64,000 nt of DNA, taken from the NCBI GenBank assembly GCA_002812745.2, contig NCSJ02000203.1:1-64000 (forward strand), read 5' to 3'. Shown here in pieces: positions 45,681-57,676 of this stretch (positions are counted from its first letter, which is position 1; the number at the start of each line of letters is the position of its first letter). Source of the DNA: Scytalidium lignicola. Lineage: Eukaryota; Ascomycota; Leotiomycetes. The notes under the pieces were generated by a model. It did no database searches. It was not told where the DNA came from and saw only the letters and a program-made list of their open reading frames with translations. The translations under genes were made by a program, and so were the position numbers.

Positions 45681-47467
45681 CTATGTCATGAAATTTGCCT
45701 CCCATATATCCTTGCATCCTTTCATACAGACAGCTTCTAACACCGGAAGGCTATTAAGACGCATTAAAACGTCGTCCCAAGTTATGATATTGCTAGATAA
45801 ACATGTAATCCGGAGATTCATCAAGAACCATGTTTTATAAACAACGTCACTAGCAGCAAAGGTGCCGATCAAAAAGATCCAAAGCATCTCCGAAGGGAAC
45901 GATTCTACTAGTGAGGGTAAGTCTGTAGTCTCTAATACAGACCTCAGTCGGATACATAATCGTCCACGAATCCTTCCTCCGACTGGAGTTTGACGTAAAT
46001 TCGTATAAATATACAATAATGCAGCATGAATGAGAACAACAGGGATTTTGACTTTCTCATATAAAACATCCGTAGCTGACTTGTTGGCTAGCCACGACAA
46101 AATTCTGTGTTCGATAATATACACTCTATCCGGATATGAAACATCCTAGGGTATTTCATCCGAGTTAACGTTATTTAAGAACAGAGCGAGCCTATGGAGA
46201 TTTTGTAACATGTCTAGGACCTCAATGCAATTCTGTGCAGTGACTGAAGATCTCAGTTTGTCTCCAAATGGGATAAAGAACATCTCTAGAACACTTTCGG
46301 GTAAGAAATGCGATACTGGCAACAGGTCATCGAATCTTTGAAGAGGGAATATGGGTATATGGTTGAATGTCGCTAACTCTAAAAGGTCGGACCTATGATT
46401 TAGAACTTAACAGTATAATCTAGCAACAATAGATTAACGTACCACAATACCATTCTCCGTAAAATCCCGTCAAGCTCAAGGCTGTTAAGGCCACCTTTCA
46501 GTTCAACCATTCGTTTCAACCCTTCCATATGGATACGAGCACTAGAGGAAGATCCATTTAAGTTCTGTAAATATATTAAAACCTGGAATAACAACAATAT
46601 ATGAATTTATTCACCTCAATATTAGCCAGGCAAGCTACTGTCGCGATCATTGATGGCCTCGTTTGCTTTGATAGAACGGACAAGTTATCGTTAACTGCTG
46701 ATATTGCTTTCGAAAGGAAATATAAACTTTCCGAACTGTCACTACATGTAATCTGTGCCATTCTAGAAGCTGAAAATGATAGAGTCATGTATAGCCAAGC
46801 TGGCTCATCGAAACACGACTTTTCGTAATGTAATGTGGGATCCGTATGTACGGATGTGCGAATGGATGTGGACAAATCTATTGAAAAAATTTGAGCAATA
46901 AAGAAAAACAACAATACTGCAGAAATAATTCAATTATGACTTACTATACTGCAGCAACATGAGCACTCGTGGGGACGAAGGAATGCACAAAGCATTAAAT
47001 GGATCTAGGTAACCATCTAAAGCGGTGCATAAAATGTCCCGGTTGGGAATCAGGCTGAGCTCTTGATATCCTGTCATAGGGGCTTTATCTAATTCTTCAT
47101 TGTATGGAGTGAACTGCCCGTATATATCCTCTAGAATGCTATCGGCATAAGGGAGAAATGCGATGCTTGACTCTAATGGAGTATTTTCTACCTTAGTATT
47201 ATTTGAAGATCGTAATTCATGACTAGTATCCGCATAATTATTCTGCAACTGCACGATGACCGATCTGTAGTCCGGCCTTCGGGTTTAGTGAATAGGCCTT
47301 TGCTTGTTTTGCCTCTCCTTTCTCTCCTTTCTGTATTTTTTGATCACATGAGATTTTATCGCCTTGGTAACCGTTGAATCAACTGTGCTGGGATCCCCAC
47401 AGCTAATAATAAATGGGAGTCCATCATTTAGCACATAAGTTGAAGTACTTGAATTGCTATCTGTCAT
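45681..47467 (-). pseudogene. fungal transcription-factor-like regulator (no zinc cluster), two in-frame stops
   Basis: Blocks 47467-46945, 46877-46615, 46582-46443 and 46392-45681. The N-terminus MTDSNSSTSTYVLND, PFIISCGDP and the basic AIKSHVIKKYRKERKERQNK match fungal regulators that carry an SHVM-RRREK-like basic stretch before a Fungal_trans_2 domain. That domain is recognisable (LYMTLSFSASRMAQ, HMEGLKRMVELKGGLNSL, LRRMVLW, IHAALLYIYTNLRQTPVGG). TAA at 47287-47285 and TAG at 46148-46146 interrupt otherwise continuous frames; both could derive from Gln codons. The second intron would be only 32 nt, suspiciously short. Likely a dead or decaying nuclear regulator. Confidence 0.65.
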
Positions 47468-48730
47468 ATTCACTATATTTTATGAGCCAAAGAGACACCG
47501 TGAGTTGGTCCGTATAGTGACTCACATGTGTTGTTTAACAGGTTTCCTTAGATCATTCTGAACAATCACTTCTACCGTGACATATACCTGGATAAGCCAA
47601 GCTCTCAAGGCAACTCTTTTTATTGGTTGCGGTGTTTCTGAAATTGCAAATTATGTCAAAGCGTTAATTGTCGTAGAGGAGCAACTTTGAATACGTCGGT
47701 CGTTTTGTGAGTTAATTATTACTAAGTTTCACCCTAGCCAATTACAAGTGCAGGTAAAAATTCTACTAACACTAATGAAGCGACATAGAACTAAGTTAAA
47801 GTGTTTTAAAGTTTGTTTCTTCCAATGGGTCCATTATGGTAAGGTCTTTTTATTGCTCTGTATCTACTTGATCCGCTACCAATGCAACTTGCTTGAGGGT
47901 TTCGTCGAAAGAGACGAAAACTAGGAATATTAGCTATGTCAAACTAAGGAAATTCAAGTAGATTTCGATGTATAACCACAAATGTAGTGTGACATATTCG
48001 GTAACTTTTCAGTTTAAGTTACATGGGCCCCAGTATATCAGTACCTCTGTCAGTCAGATTATCTCAATCTCAAACAAAACTGATAATTAGCGGAGATAAC
48101 ATAGTAACCTCCGAGATTCTCTCTTTAATGCCTTAAGGAGGCACAGATATTAACAAGATACCGATATATAGGTTGAACGCCAAGAGCTCCTATTGCTCGC
48201 CAAGAAGTGCANTTTTCCTAATTAGGAAATTACCAATCAGAATTGATGGCATTCTTCAACCATCTTTTTATATTTACGTCCTATTTCTACGAGTAGACTA
48301 CACTTCGTTGGACATAACGCATCTAATCAAACAATTTGTTCAATAAATACCAGCTAGATTTGACTAGGCTTGAGATTGGAATGCAAGCGGTTGTTAGCAG
48401 CGCTACATAACTTTTGCTTAGGGACTCTAGGCTAGTTGCCACCTGTGCGTCATCAAGGCTTATAACAGTAGTATTTTCGGCGCTACAAGTCTTAACTCCT
48501 AGGGCTATGTGACTGTGCAACTATTTTCCCTCTTGTTTGCCAAGACAGTGCAGTGTCCCATTTGGGAGTAGTTTCTTATACTGGACATTCTGAATATTTA
48601 TAAAAGTTCCTACCTGCAGTCATTTCGTTCTCTCTCCCTCGTTCAACTACGCTCATAGTCATTTCTATATCAAATCTTGGGTATTAATCACTCTGATAAG
48701 TTCGATTACAACCACTATAATCCTTTTCAC
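47468..48730. other. 1.26 kb intergenic between divergent genes
   Basis: No supported gene; one ambiguous base at 48212. Acts as promoter region for the regulator relic and the SDR. Confidence 0.4.
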
Positions 48731-49962
48731 ATGGGGCTTCGGAGTACAATGAGTGCCTTCTTCTCTCAAAGCTTCCCACCGAAACCTACATTCACTGAGA
48801 AAGAATTAGGTGACCTTACTGGAAAGGTCAGTGACGAGATAATCATTTTCTTAACAAATAACTGTAGATTCTAACTGCTGTCTTATAGGTTCTAATCATC
48901 ACTGGAGGTTATTCTGGAGTAGGATACCAGCTTGCCAAGATTGTGTACGCAAAAAATGCTGTGGTATATATTGCAGGCCGCCGAGAGAGCGAAGGCCGGA
49001 AGGCCATTGACGAGATAAGATCAGCATGTTCAAATTCAAAGGGAAGACTCGAGTTTCTATCTCTAGATCTGGCAGACCTTTCGACTATCAAGAAAAGTGT
49101 CGATACGTTCCTTGCGAGGGAGAATAGACTTGATATTCTTTGGAACAATGCAGGTTTGATGGGAACTTCCAAGGATATGAAATCTGAACAGGTACGGAGT
49201 TATTTCACCGAATTACTATCTGGAAGTAATCTATTCTAATACTACTTTTCTAATTCTAGGGTCATGAAATTATCCTTGCTACTAATTGTATCGGACCATT
49301 CCTGTTCACAAAGCTCCTCCATCCCATCCTTGCTTCAACAGCCGCATCTGCACCAGCCAGTTCTGTTCGCGTCATTTGGCTTGGATCCATTGTCATACAA
49401 CTGCAAGCCCCGAAGACAGGAATGGATACAGATAATCTTGATTATAAGAAGAAATCCGAGGACGATGCAACACGATATGCCATTAGCAAGGCAGGAAATC
49501 TGTTTATCGGTTCTGAGTGGGCACGACGCAATGCCAAAACTGGAGTGATGCATTTGGTACGTGCATGAATTTGTTAATCTGTATGAACATTTACTAACTT
49601 TGAATCGAAGACTCTTAACCCTGGAAACCTTAAAACTCCACTCCAACGTAACATGGGGTGCCTTGAGCGCCATATAACTGTAAGTTAATACGTCCACTAA
49701 TAGGACTATTTAAACGTCATCTGACCCACCCCAGAATATGATGCTGCATGACCCAATTTATGGCGCTTACACGGAACTCTGGGCTGGATTATCACCATGC
49801 GTTCAGCCTAGTGATAGCGGACGATATATTATTCCTTGGGGTAGATTCGGTGATATCCGTGCGGATGTTACTGCATCTTGTAAGACCACCCAAGAAGGAG
49901 GATCAGGCAAGGCAAGCCAATTCTTTGATTTTTGCGAGAAGGTCACAAGAGAATATTGTTAA
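48731..49962 (+). CDS. short-chain dehydrogenase/reductase (retinol-dehydrogenase-like)
   Basis: Five exons (48731-48826, 48889-49191, 49260-49556, 49611-49679, 49735-49962) with introns of 54-68 nt give 330 residues. An alternative in-frame ATG at 48749 (MSAFFSQSFPPKP) may be the true start. The Rossmann motif is TGGYSGVGYQLA (TGxxxGxG), with AGRRESEGRKA following strand 2 as in NADP(H) enzymes, and LDLADLSTI and NNAGLMG after it. The catalytic Ser is in VIWLGSIV and the Tyr-Lys pair in YAISKAGN. Length and C-terminal tail match fungal SDRs annotated as retinol or WW-domain oxidoreductases. No lesion is seen, in contrast to its neighbours. Confidence 0.88.
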
Positions 49963-50200
49963 GTCATAGAAATACACTGTACAACTCTACATAATATATA
50001 TATTGTAGGATATTGATTCTTATATTGTTTAGAACTAGATAGGTTTAACTTCACTGATCGGATAGTTATATAATCATTAATATACGGCATTCAGCTTTGT
50101 TTTGCAGAAATTTTCAACAACCATATATTTGTCATTTACTCCTTGCTGTCTTGGTTCATACATACCAGCGATCCTTCAATCATCTTCTATCCATTACCAG

Positions 50201-51257
50201 TCTTCATCCTTCATCTCGAATACTTTAGAGAGCTCAGCCCCATGTTTATAGCACAACTTCCCATCCATCCAAAGCTCCCCTCCAAACGCCTCACGAACCT
50301 TCTTGATCATATCCCTCACCTGCTTTACTATCTGAGGATCATCCCATGCAACCAATATATTCTCCAACCAAGCTAATATCTGTTCGTTGAGCAGCCACTT
50401 ACTCCACTCCGTCTCAAAAACAATCTTTCTTTTCGGGCCCGCTCCTCTAATGGGCTGCGTATCCTAAATGACCACAGATAACTGCCTTTCAAATGATAGA
50501 GAGGAAAATTGTGAAAACGAGTAGAGATTGCTATTTTTATAATAGGGGGACAAAAGTATCCTTTTGGATTATGGTCTCCGTATCTGTCAGTTTGGTATAG
50601 TGTAGTATATTTGGAATCCCTGGCTGGGGGAGGAGCCCGAAAAGGCCTCTCGTTAAAAGTTGATGATTTTTGGTAAGGTTGGTTTTTGGCTACGCCACGT
50701 CGCGTAGATAGGGTGAGCAGACCTGAGCAAAGCTGAGCCGGGCCTGAGCAAGGCGGTACGAGACATAGGGATGGGAAATGGAAACATTTCCGTGGTATAA
50801 CAGATATATCACCGATATTCTGGCCATTTGCTTCGGCGGTGGCTGTAGCAATAACCACATCAACGGTAGATGTGCCATCAATCGAAAGATACTCTGTATT
50901 TACTCCGATCCACTATTACCAGGTCAACACATATATCCGATTCTCCCAGGCTCGACATCCCTTTGTGGTTGTGTCAGCCATCGTAATGTATTGTGTTTCG
51001 GTGCCGTAAATTTCCCCAATATAGGTATCTGGGTCTCCCAGATCTGATTCGACCGGATTGATCCCAATCTGTCCCGCACTGGTAGGGACAATCGCATCAA
51101 TCCCAAATCTATCCCGTTCCTTAACCGTCGGAGTCACATGTGCTTTGTGTGGGTGAGCCATAATTAGAGAAGCGTACCCATAGCCAACCAAACCCAATAG
51201 TAAACATATTAACGCAAGTAGAGCTTGCATCGTAAACTTGATGAGTGTCTGTGCCAT
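50201..51257 (-). CDS. uncharacterised frames, possibly one decayed gene
   Basis: Starting at ATG 51257, a frame encodes a membrane-anchored product (MAQTLIKFTMQALLALICLL, then a lumenal part with DTYIGEIYGTETQYITMAD). It meets TAA-TAG (about 50920-50915), after which the same frame stays open (LSIDGTSTVDVVIATATAE). Separately, 50466-50201 reads as a clean last exon after a TTTAG acceptor, with an amphipathic, charged product (WSKWLLNEQILAWLENILVA, QVRDMIKKVREAFGG) ending in TAA. I cannot prove these belong together and do not recognise them. Confidence 0.3.
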
Positions 51258-51300
51258 GTAATACGTAGAGACAACCAGGAACACCAGCAAATCTTAAATT

Positions 51301-51667
51301 TTACAGATTTCTGAGGATATCTAGCATTGACCCAGAATGATATACGGCTCCCATACCGGGCAACCATGCTAACACTCTATATGTATTGAGGAATTCGGCG
51401 ACATGCTTCCCATATCTAGTGAAGAATCCAGCTGCTGCGATACCGGTGTCTGTTTTGCCGGCAACAGCGAGCAATGCACCCTGGCGTACGATACGGGTAA
51501 ATGAATCTGCAAAGCACAGCTAGACATGCGGCATTATCCTACCCCAACTAGACTAGAAAAGTAAATAAATAAGGCCTACTTATAACGAGAAGCAAGACGA
51601 GTGTCACCAGGTCTCTCCCTCCATTACCATAGGTTGAACAACCCTTGAAGACAGACTGCCCTGTCAT
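51301..51667 (-). CDS. 97-residue hypothetical protein
   Basis: Two exons (51667-51580 and 51506-51301) with a 73 nt GTAGGC...TTTGCAG intron keep frame. The product starts MTGQSVFKGCSTYGNGG, then a hydrophobic helix (DLVTLVLLLVINSF), then RQGALLAVAGKTDTGIAAAG and a Gly-rich helical tail. Not recognised. The clean splice and codon flow support a gene; the short length keeps confidence low. Confidence 0.45.
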
Positions 51668-51936
51668 AGTTGCATTTTTATGAGGAATTATTCAGCTTTA
51701 TGAATGCAGCGTGGAAAGGTGCAAGCTGCAAGCTGCAAGCAAATTAACTCGAAGAAGGACGGACTTGGATCTTAATAACTAGCTAGCGCGGGCGCTTACT
51801 ATAAAGTCGCCTCACGTGCGGGTGACAGCAAATTAACCCGCAGCACACCTTTCATCTCACACAATCCGACATGTATGCTGTGAAGGTTACCCAAACCCAA
51901 CTATTTTCCATCTCTCATATCTTTTTACTTTAAATC

Positions 51937-52992
51937 ATGTTATCTTTGCTTTTACCGAGATGGCTTATCTCTCGCGCTCTTGACCGGCAATGTGGTACTC
52001 GACGGGGTCGGTCCGACCTCTACGATGATTACCCCCCAGATGCCCGCATTGACTTTTTGGGACGTCATCAATTGACACGGCCTTCATCACCAAGCGTTTT
52101 TGGAAACAATCTCAGTGCAAAAACTGTGTCTATTCTTACCCTCCTCCCGTTGGAGGTTCGACGACAGATTTGGGAAGCTGTCCTTGGAAGTCATACATTT
52201 CATCTGGAAATCCAAAGCGGCAGGCTTGTAGCTGAGTACTGCGTCTTTGTAGACTTAACCTGCGAGATATGTCGTGGTGATTGTCGAGATGGGTTTACTG
52301 GTCACTTTCCAGCAGAGATAGGCCAACTATTAAACCTTTTGTTAACTTGCAAGCAAATGTAAGTATTATAACGTGTTATACATTCTAAATTCTTCTCCAA
52401 ATATTCAACCTAGAACTTGCTACATTGTGTTAAAATATGGTGTTTTTGCTAATAACAAGCCTTCTGCAGATATACAGAGGCTATTAATTATCTTTACTCG
52501 TCGAATACTTTCGTGACATCAGATTTACGGATCATCGAATTGCTTCCTGTGATTCTTCTTCCACAGCGCATCAACGCCATTCATTCGCTTCGCTTCCTTT
52601 GGCTCCTTCCATATAGTCCACCTCTGGGAGTACCTCCTAGCTACACTGGGTCGGGGTCTGACCAATACATTCGCAGTGAAACACGATGGAAGACGATATG
52701 GCATAATATCTCTGCAATGCAAAACTTACAAAGTCTTCATGTAAAGCTCGTCGTAAATTCGTTTTTTTGGAAAACCATAAACAAAGAGAGCGCCAAAATA
52801 TTATTGGAGCCCATTACAAAGGTAACGAATCCAAAGACCTTCGTCATAAGCCTTCCTTTCCCAGCTATGGAGGAAAATATGCTACCCGAAACTAAATATT
52901 ATTGGTCAGCCAAGAATGGTTGGGAGGGTATAGATCCATGGGAAGAGTTACCTTGTACCATCCAAAGAAATTATACTCGGAATGATGTTTGA
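51937..52992 (+). CDS. DUF7730-type fungal protein
   Basis: Exons 51937-52358 and 52470-52992 (intron 111 nt, GTAAGT...CTGCAG) give 314 residues. The segment ILTLLPLEVRRQIWEAVLGSH followed by HLEIQSGRLVAEYC, a CEICRGDC cysteine cluster, and LLLTCKQIYTEAINYLYSSNTF is the standard order of the fungal DUF7730/F-box-like family. The function of the family is unknown; a substrate-adaptor role is sometimes suggested by the F-box-like helix. The C-terminal half (SLRFLWLLPYSPP, MQNLQSLHVKL) resembles the strands that follow in relatives. No lesion. Confidence 0.8.
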
Positions 52993-53261
52993 AATGTTTA
53001 GATATATCACACTTTAGAATTTATTATTAAATATGGGCTATCTCATTTTAGGTACTCAGGAATTCGTAGGTAACCAAGAAAGTAAACCGGAAACACATAT
53101 TACCTTTTGTTCGAATTGGGAGCTAACCGGAAACGTAAATACAAGTAAAAATTTCTCCTTTAAGCTTAACATCAACATCTACTTTAAGTTATCCCCCTAA
53201 TATTCTAGCTAAATAAGCCCATCCAGATTTAAATAAGCTAATTTCGCCGTCTTTATTATTA

Positions 53262-53804
53262 GGAGCCCGAAGCTTAAGTTGTCGTAAATGTACCCTCTTC
53301 GCTGATGTTGCAGAGAAGCCGCGCGGTCGACCATTTCTTGAATGGGAAATTATAGGTCTTGAGATCAAAAGAAAAGAGGGAATAAAATTCGAGAGAATTC
53401 AGATAATTCTTAATGGATACGAAAAGATTCTCAATGTTGCGAGCAAGCTTCACGATGCAGGAATTGAAAAGGTGTGCCGCCAAGCCATTCAGGATCTTCG
53501 AACAGGGCTTTATCGACCCTTCATTGCGTTAGAACATCATAAAACTTCACAGCCTCTGACTTCCCAATCTAAGAGAATATCAGGAGAAGATTCGCCTTCC
53601 ATACCATTACCATCTGCCGAGACGGAACAAGAGACACCATAGATTTATGATGTTCTTGCCACTTCGGGTCCTTTGAAAGCTCCACTGCACCACATTTTGG
53701 AGGACTTCTATTTCCTTTTCCTACATCCTAAGAATCTCCTTGACTTAATTAGGCCGTTTACTTTAACAAATTCTGGCCCAAGAAATGAGTTTTTCCCTCT
53801 CTAA
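53262..53804 (+). pseudogene. degenerate hypothetical reading frame
   Basis: An open frame after an AG acceptor runs CRKCTLFADVAEKPRGRPF, then EWEIIGLEIKRKEGIKFERI and other charged helices, and meets TAG at 53640-53642. It then continues IYDVLATSGPLKAPLHHILE to TAA at 53802-53804. No start codon or upstream exon identified. Composition is coding-like but the family is unknown. It adjoins, and might be the 5' part of, the hydrolase-like relic. Confidence 0.35.
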
Positions 53805-53821
53805 AGAATCTGTTCCGTCTT

Positions 53822-54783
53822 ATGCTTGGAACTGGTTACCAAGTTTTTCTTCTCGGTCTTTCTCCAATCCCTCTTTTCTATCCTGTACATTTATTCATCT
53901 TGACTATCTTCCCCATCTTTGTCATAATCCACGAGCTCAATATTCTATGGAACGACAAGAGTATATATTACTCCAGCAGGGATCTTTCGCAGTACCCATC
54001 TCATCCTAATGAAAGTTGAATTTTCTTCGGTGATAGCTTTCTTAGGTATTTATTCTCAGTGTTTATAAGCCACCACTTGGACTAACACATCAGGAAAAGC
54101 CCCTGGTTGGAATCCAACCTCGACCAATTATCCCTCATATTCAGACGCAAGATCAAGAGAGTTAATCAAACTTTGTAAGGCTAGATTTCGTGTTATTTAG
54201 ATGGACCTAAAGCTAATAGAGATTCCTATAGTCACGGTGTTATCTTCGATCTCCTCCACCTCATAATTCAACGATCCTTTCCTCATAGTATAAATGCTGT
54301 CCGCAAGGCTACGAAGTCTGTATCAAAGATATTATGGATCCAAAAGTCACCAAAATCACACTAATACTACACGGATAAGGAGGTAGAGTTGAAAGCCAGA
54401 TACTAGACTTACTTTTGCTGGAGATCCACGAGGACTTAATTTCCAAACTAGAGATCTATACCTTTGGAAATGCTGTTAACCATTTTCATAACCCGGTTCG
54501 GGGCAAATTCAGCATTACAAGTTCTTCAGATAGGCAAACACAGGTCAATACCCATCAGAGAAGAATTATTCGCCATATTGAGCATTATGTTAATACCGGC
54601 GACCCTCTAGGCACCTTTGGTGTCTCGAATTTCATGTCTTATGATCGTGAGAACGTCACATTTTCTGACAAACTGTTCAAGCGTGATGCCACGGGTCATT
54701 TACTGAATCAGAATTATCTCAGCAAGATGTTTCCTCTTGATCCGAAGACCTTAGAGGTGTTGAATATCGGGCATGATGGCTAG
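53822..54783 (+). pseudogene. alpha/beta-hydrolase-like fungal membrane protein, decayed
   Basis: Successive pieces in different frames match one uncharacterised fungal family: hydrophobic helices (LFYPVHLFILTIFPIFVIIH), FFGDSFLRYLFSV and YKPPLGLTHQEKP, a PRPIIPHIQ piece, DPKVTKITLILHG followed by TAA (54376-54378) and GG, then LEIYTFGNAVNHFHNP, RHIEHYVNTGDPLGTFGV, and TGHLLNQNYLSKMFPLD to the stop at 54781-54783. In relatives the LILHSQGG motif is the nucleophile elbow; here its Gln is a stop (CAA to TAA). At least two frameshifts also occur. Clearly non-functional. Confidence 0.65.
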
Positions 54784-55553
54784 AGCAGGCTATGACATTA
54801 CAGAAATGGATTTGCTCCTAATAATCAATTAGACGATTCTGAGGGGACTTGGAACTCCATTAGTTTACCATTATAAAAACATTTAATACAACAAAGAAAT
54901 TGCAACCAGAATCTGAACCGTGGTAATTCCATTTCTGTCTTCGAACCTGAGCTCTTGCTGCTTTTGCCCGAACTCGTGTAGGTGTGCCTAAGCTAAGCTG
55001 CAATAGTTTCAACTTGCATAATTAAGTGGCAACATTTTGTCGGCTATAACTGCTAATGCAAGGCCTCGCAGCTAAAATAAACTCTGCCTATCTTATATAG
55101 GCAGGTTGTAACTAACCACTGTAACTTATTTCATGAACTCTTTGTAATCATAAATATTATTACTTGTCCCCTTGCCTGGCAAACTATAGCTAATTGTATA
55201 GAAATACGTAGATAAGTATGATATACAATAGAATTACTAACACAATTCTCGATCTCACTGACATTTGAAAAAGAGAGAATTAATGACTCGAGTCGCATTA
55301 AACCCTAATGCACAGGGGCATATGAGAGTAATCTAACCGAGTCACTCGGCATAAAAGGGTGCTATTTCCCGCCCGTAGCCCTCGCTGCAATGTTGTAGGT
55401 TCAGTGCCGTGCCTACTTACCACGGTATAGAGCTCTATTCTAAAACGACTCTTGTCTATCCGACAATGAACAATTAATGTACAACCATTGTCTACCTTGA
55501 CCAATCACCTTCTTCTCAGAGTTCAACTTTATTCTCCCCTCGAACACGCAAAA
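54784..55553. other. intergenic upstream of the peptide cluster
   Basis: No gene supported. The 3' end is the promoter of the first UstYa gene. Confidence 0.4.
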
Positions 55554-56441
55554 ATGGCGAAGTCCCGAATAAACCAGTTCCGGATATGCTTTGTTTCATT
55601 AGCACTAATTGTAACACTACTTATCGTAACATTTCCACTGTTAAGCAGTCGGTCGCTGTCCTCAATATTTCTCGACCTAAAATCAACACCAGCAAAGGCG
55701 GATGACAAGCACGCGCACAAGACGATATACAACCCCGGAGAAGAAGTTCTCAAGGACACCTCTAGGTCCCAGAAGAACGGAAATCCCAAATTTCTCTTCG
55801 AGTTTCGCGAGCGTCCCGACATAGAGTCATTAGACAGCAAGTTTGACGAAGCATGGCATAACACGATGAACACACCCCTTGGCGGGTTTCTGCTGGTCGA
55901 ACATAATGAAACATATTACCGCGGGTGGGGGGTTAGCATGTTCCATAGCATCCACTGCCTAGGGATGCTACGAATGTCTTTTCAAAATTATTTCGGGCTT
56001 GCCGACGGGAATAGTGACCATGGGGCTCATATTCATGGACATGGATCTGCAGGACGGCGCAGTATGGCAAACTTATCCATGATAGATGAGAGACAGCACG
56101 TGGAACACTGTTTGGGGTATATTGGCAGAGTGAGTTCTCTCCATTCCCCTGTAGCTGACCTGATATTGTACGAATGAGTGTGAAAGCTGACTACATAATT
56201 TTTCTTCTTCATCTTCTAGGCACTGCTCTGCAATGGCGATGATACCTTAGAGCCACCATTTGGAAAGTTGGACTCCGAGGGCAATGTGTTATGGAGTGCC
56301 GTTAGTGGGGAAGGACACCAACATTCATGTCGGGATTCGACTCTAGCTTGGCAGACCGTGTTTGGTTCTGAAGAGCAACCTGTTAAACCGTTCGAATGGT
56401 CTCCAGGTGATACTATTCAGAGTATATTTGGAAGAGACTGA
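55554..56441 (+). CDS. UstYa-family oxidase 1 (cyclic-peptide biosynthesis)
   Basis: Two exons (55554-56129, 56220-56441) with a 90 nt intron give 265 residues. The start MAKSRINQFRI leads to a single membrane helix (ICFVSLALIVTLLIVTF), as in UstYa (DUF3328) proteins. The two diagnostic HxxHC motifs are present: MFHSIHCLGMLR and RQHVEHCLGYI, followed by the conserved CNGDDTLEP region and a Trp/Cys-containing tail (SCRDSTLAWQTVF). UstYa proteins are metal-dependent oxidases or cyclases that close rings on ribosomal peptides such as ustiloxins. Between the motifs lies a His-rich insert (DHGAHIHGHGS), unusual for the family and a possible extra metal site. Located 4 kb from the precursor gene. 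No lesion. Confidence 0.9.
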
Positions 56442-56590
56442 AAACATTTTATATACTACGGCTGTACCTCACTAGATAAAGTAATAAAATTTTACGAGTT
56501 GAGGAAATAACACTAATTTTATTATTATACTATCCATTTTCAGACTGTATGTTCTGTACAGCGCTGCATGGTTTTTCAACCTTTAACTAT

Positions 56591-57676
56591 TCAATGAAAA
56601 TGCTCAACTCGATAATCCCCAGGCCTCGGAAGTAGGGTAGTGTTCGAATCCAGCTTTGTCATGTGTAGCATCATCCAGTCGTGAAGTGTCTCAAAGTCGC
56701 GGCAGGTGTGAACACGACTAAACTCTGGATCCGTCTGGCCATCATCTCCGACCCAATAAAATGGAACGAGGCCGACATCAGAGGTGCACATTATCCGCTG
56801 CCGCAGGTTGTCTATACAATGATCTAGGAGGAGGAGCGTGCAATGTTAGCCGTCTTAGGTAGAATAGAAATGGTCCATGAGTATTCTCACTTACCAACAT
56901 GGATTGCAAGATCCCTATCGGGATGCTGAAATTCTCCCATGCCTTGCTTGCGATAATAATCATGGTTGTACCAGGTCGCCTTGCGAAGTAAATTCTATAA
57001 GCCATAAGTCAGTCATACCACGCTGTAGAAAACAAAATAGTTCGTGCACAAATGAAAGCACTTCCATACCAGGCAATGCAGCTGATGAAAGACTTCAAGG
57101 TCTGCAGGAATTCCTTTCAGGTAACCATGATCTGCACCGCCAACAAGGTGAATGTGATCAGTTGTTAAGTCAGACTCTTGCTCCTGATCCTCAGGTATTA
57201 GAAGAAATCCAACTGTCACAACATTAGTATAACAACATAGCTTGTATCAGCAAGGAAGGAAGTGAATAGTATGTACAATTAGCTCCTGCAAAGTCCCACG
57301 CAGCATCTGTCTTAGGAGACGGAGGATTGCGGTATCGGCTCCCTTGGCTAAAGAAGGTCGAGTCAAACTTGACTGTTCTTGTCTTGAGGTTCAGATCTCG
57401 AAGCATCGGTGTCAGATGGGGGGGTTCTGCAACAGATGCCTGACCACGGCATTGCGGTCTTGTGGAGTTGGTGATCCAATACGTAAACAAATTCGTCACA
57501 CAGAGCAGTGCCGTGATGCCTATAGCCATCCCGTACCATGACCAACGTGAACTCCGAGTTGTCCTTGGAGCTGCTGCGTATAGTCCAGCCTCCTCTGAGA
57601 GAAGGTGTCCATTGTCGGCTTCTTCGAGATCCGACAAGCTCTCAGTATCAACATCGTCTTTCTCGAAACTGGACAT
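56591..57676 (-). CDS. UstYa-family oxidase 2
   Basis: Four exons (57676-57277, 57212-57070, 56994-56895, 56823-56591) with introns of 64-75 nt give 291 residues. An acidic cytosolic N-terminus (MSSFEKDDVDTESLSDLEE) precedes one membrane helix (MAIGITALLCVTNLFTYWI). FHQLHCLNLLRK is the first HxxHC motif and HVDHCIDNLRQ the second, spaced as in UstYa/UstYb proteins; the tail has HTCRDFETLHDW. It converges with UstYa gene 1, their 3' ends only 150 bp apart, as common in dikaritin clusters. Two UstYa-type proteins usually act together as a pair in these pathways, so 1 and 2 may form one (inference). Confidence 0.92.
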
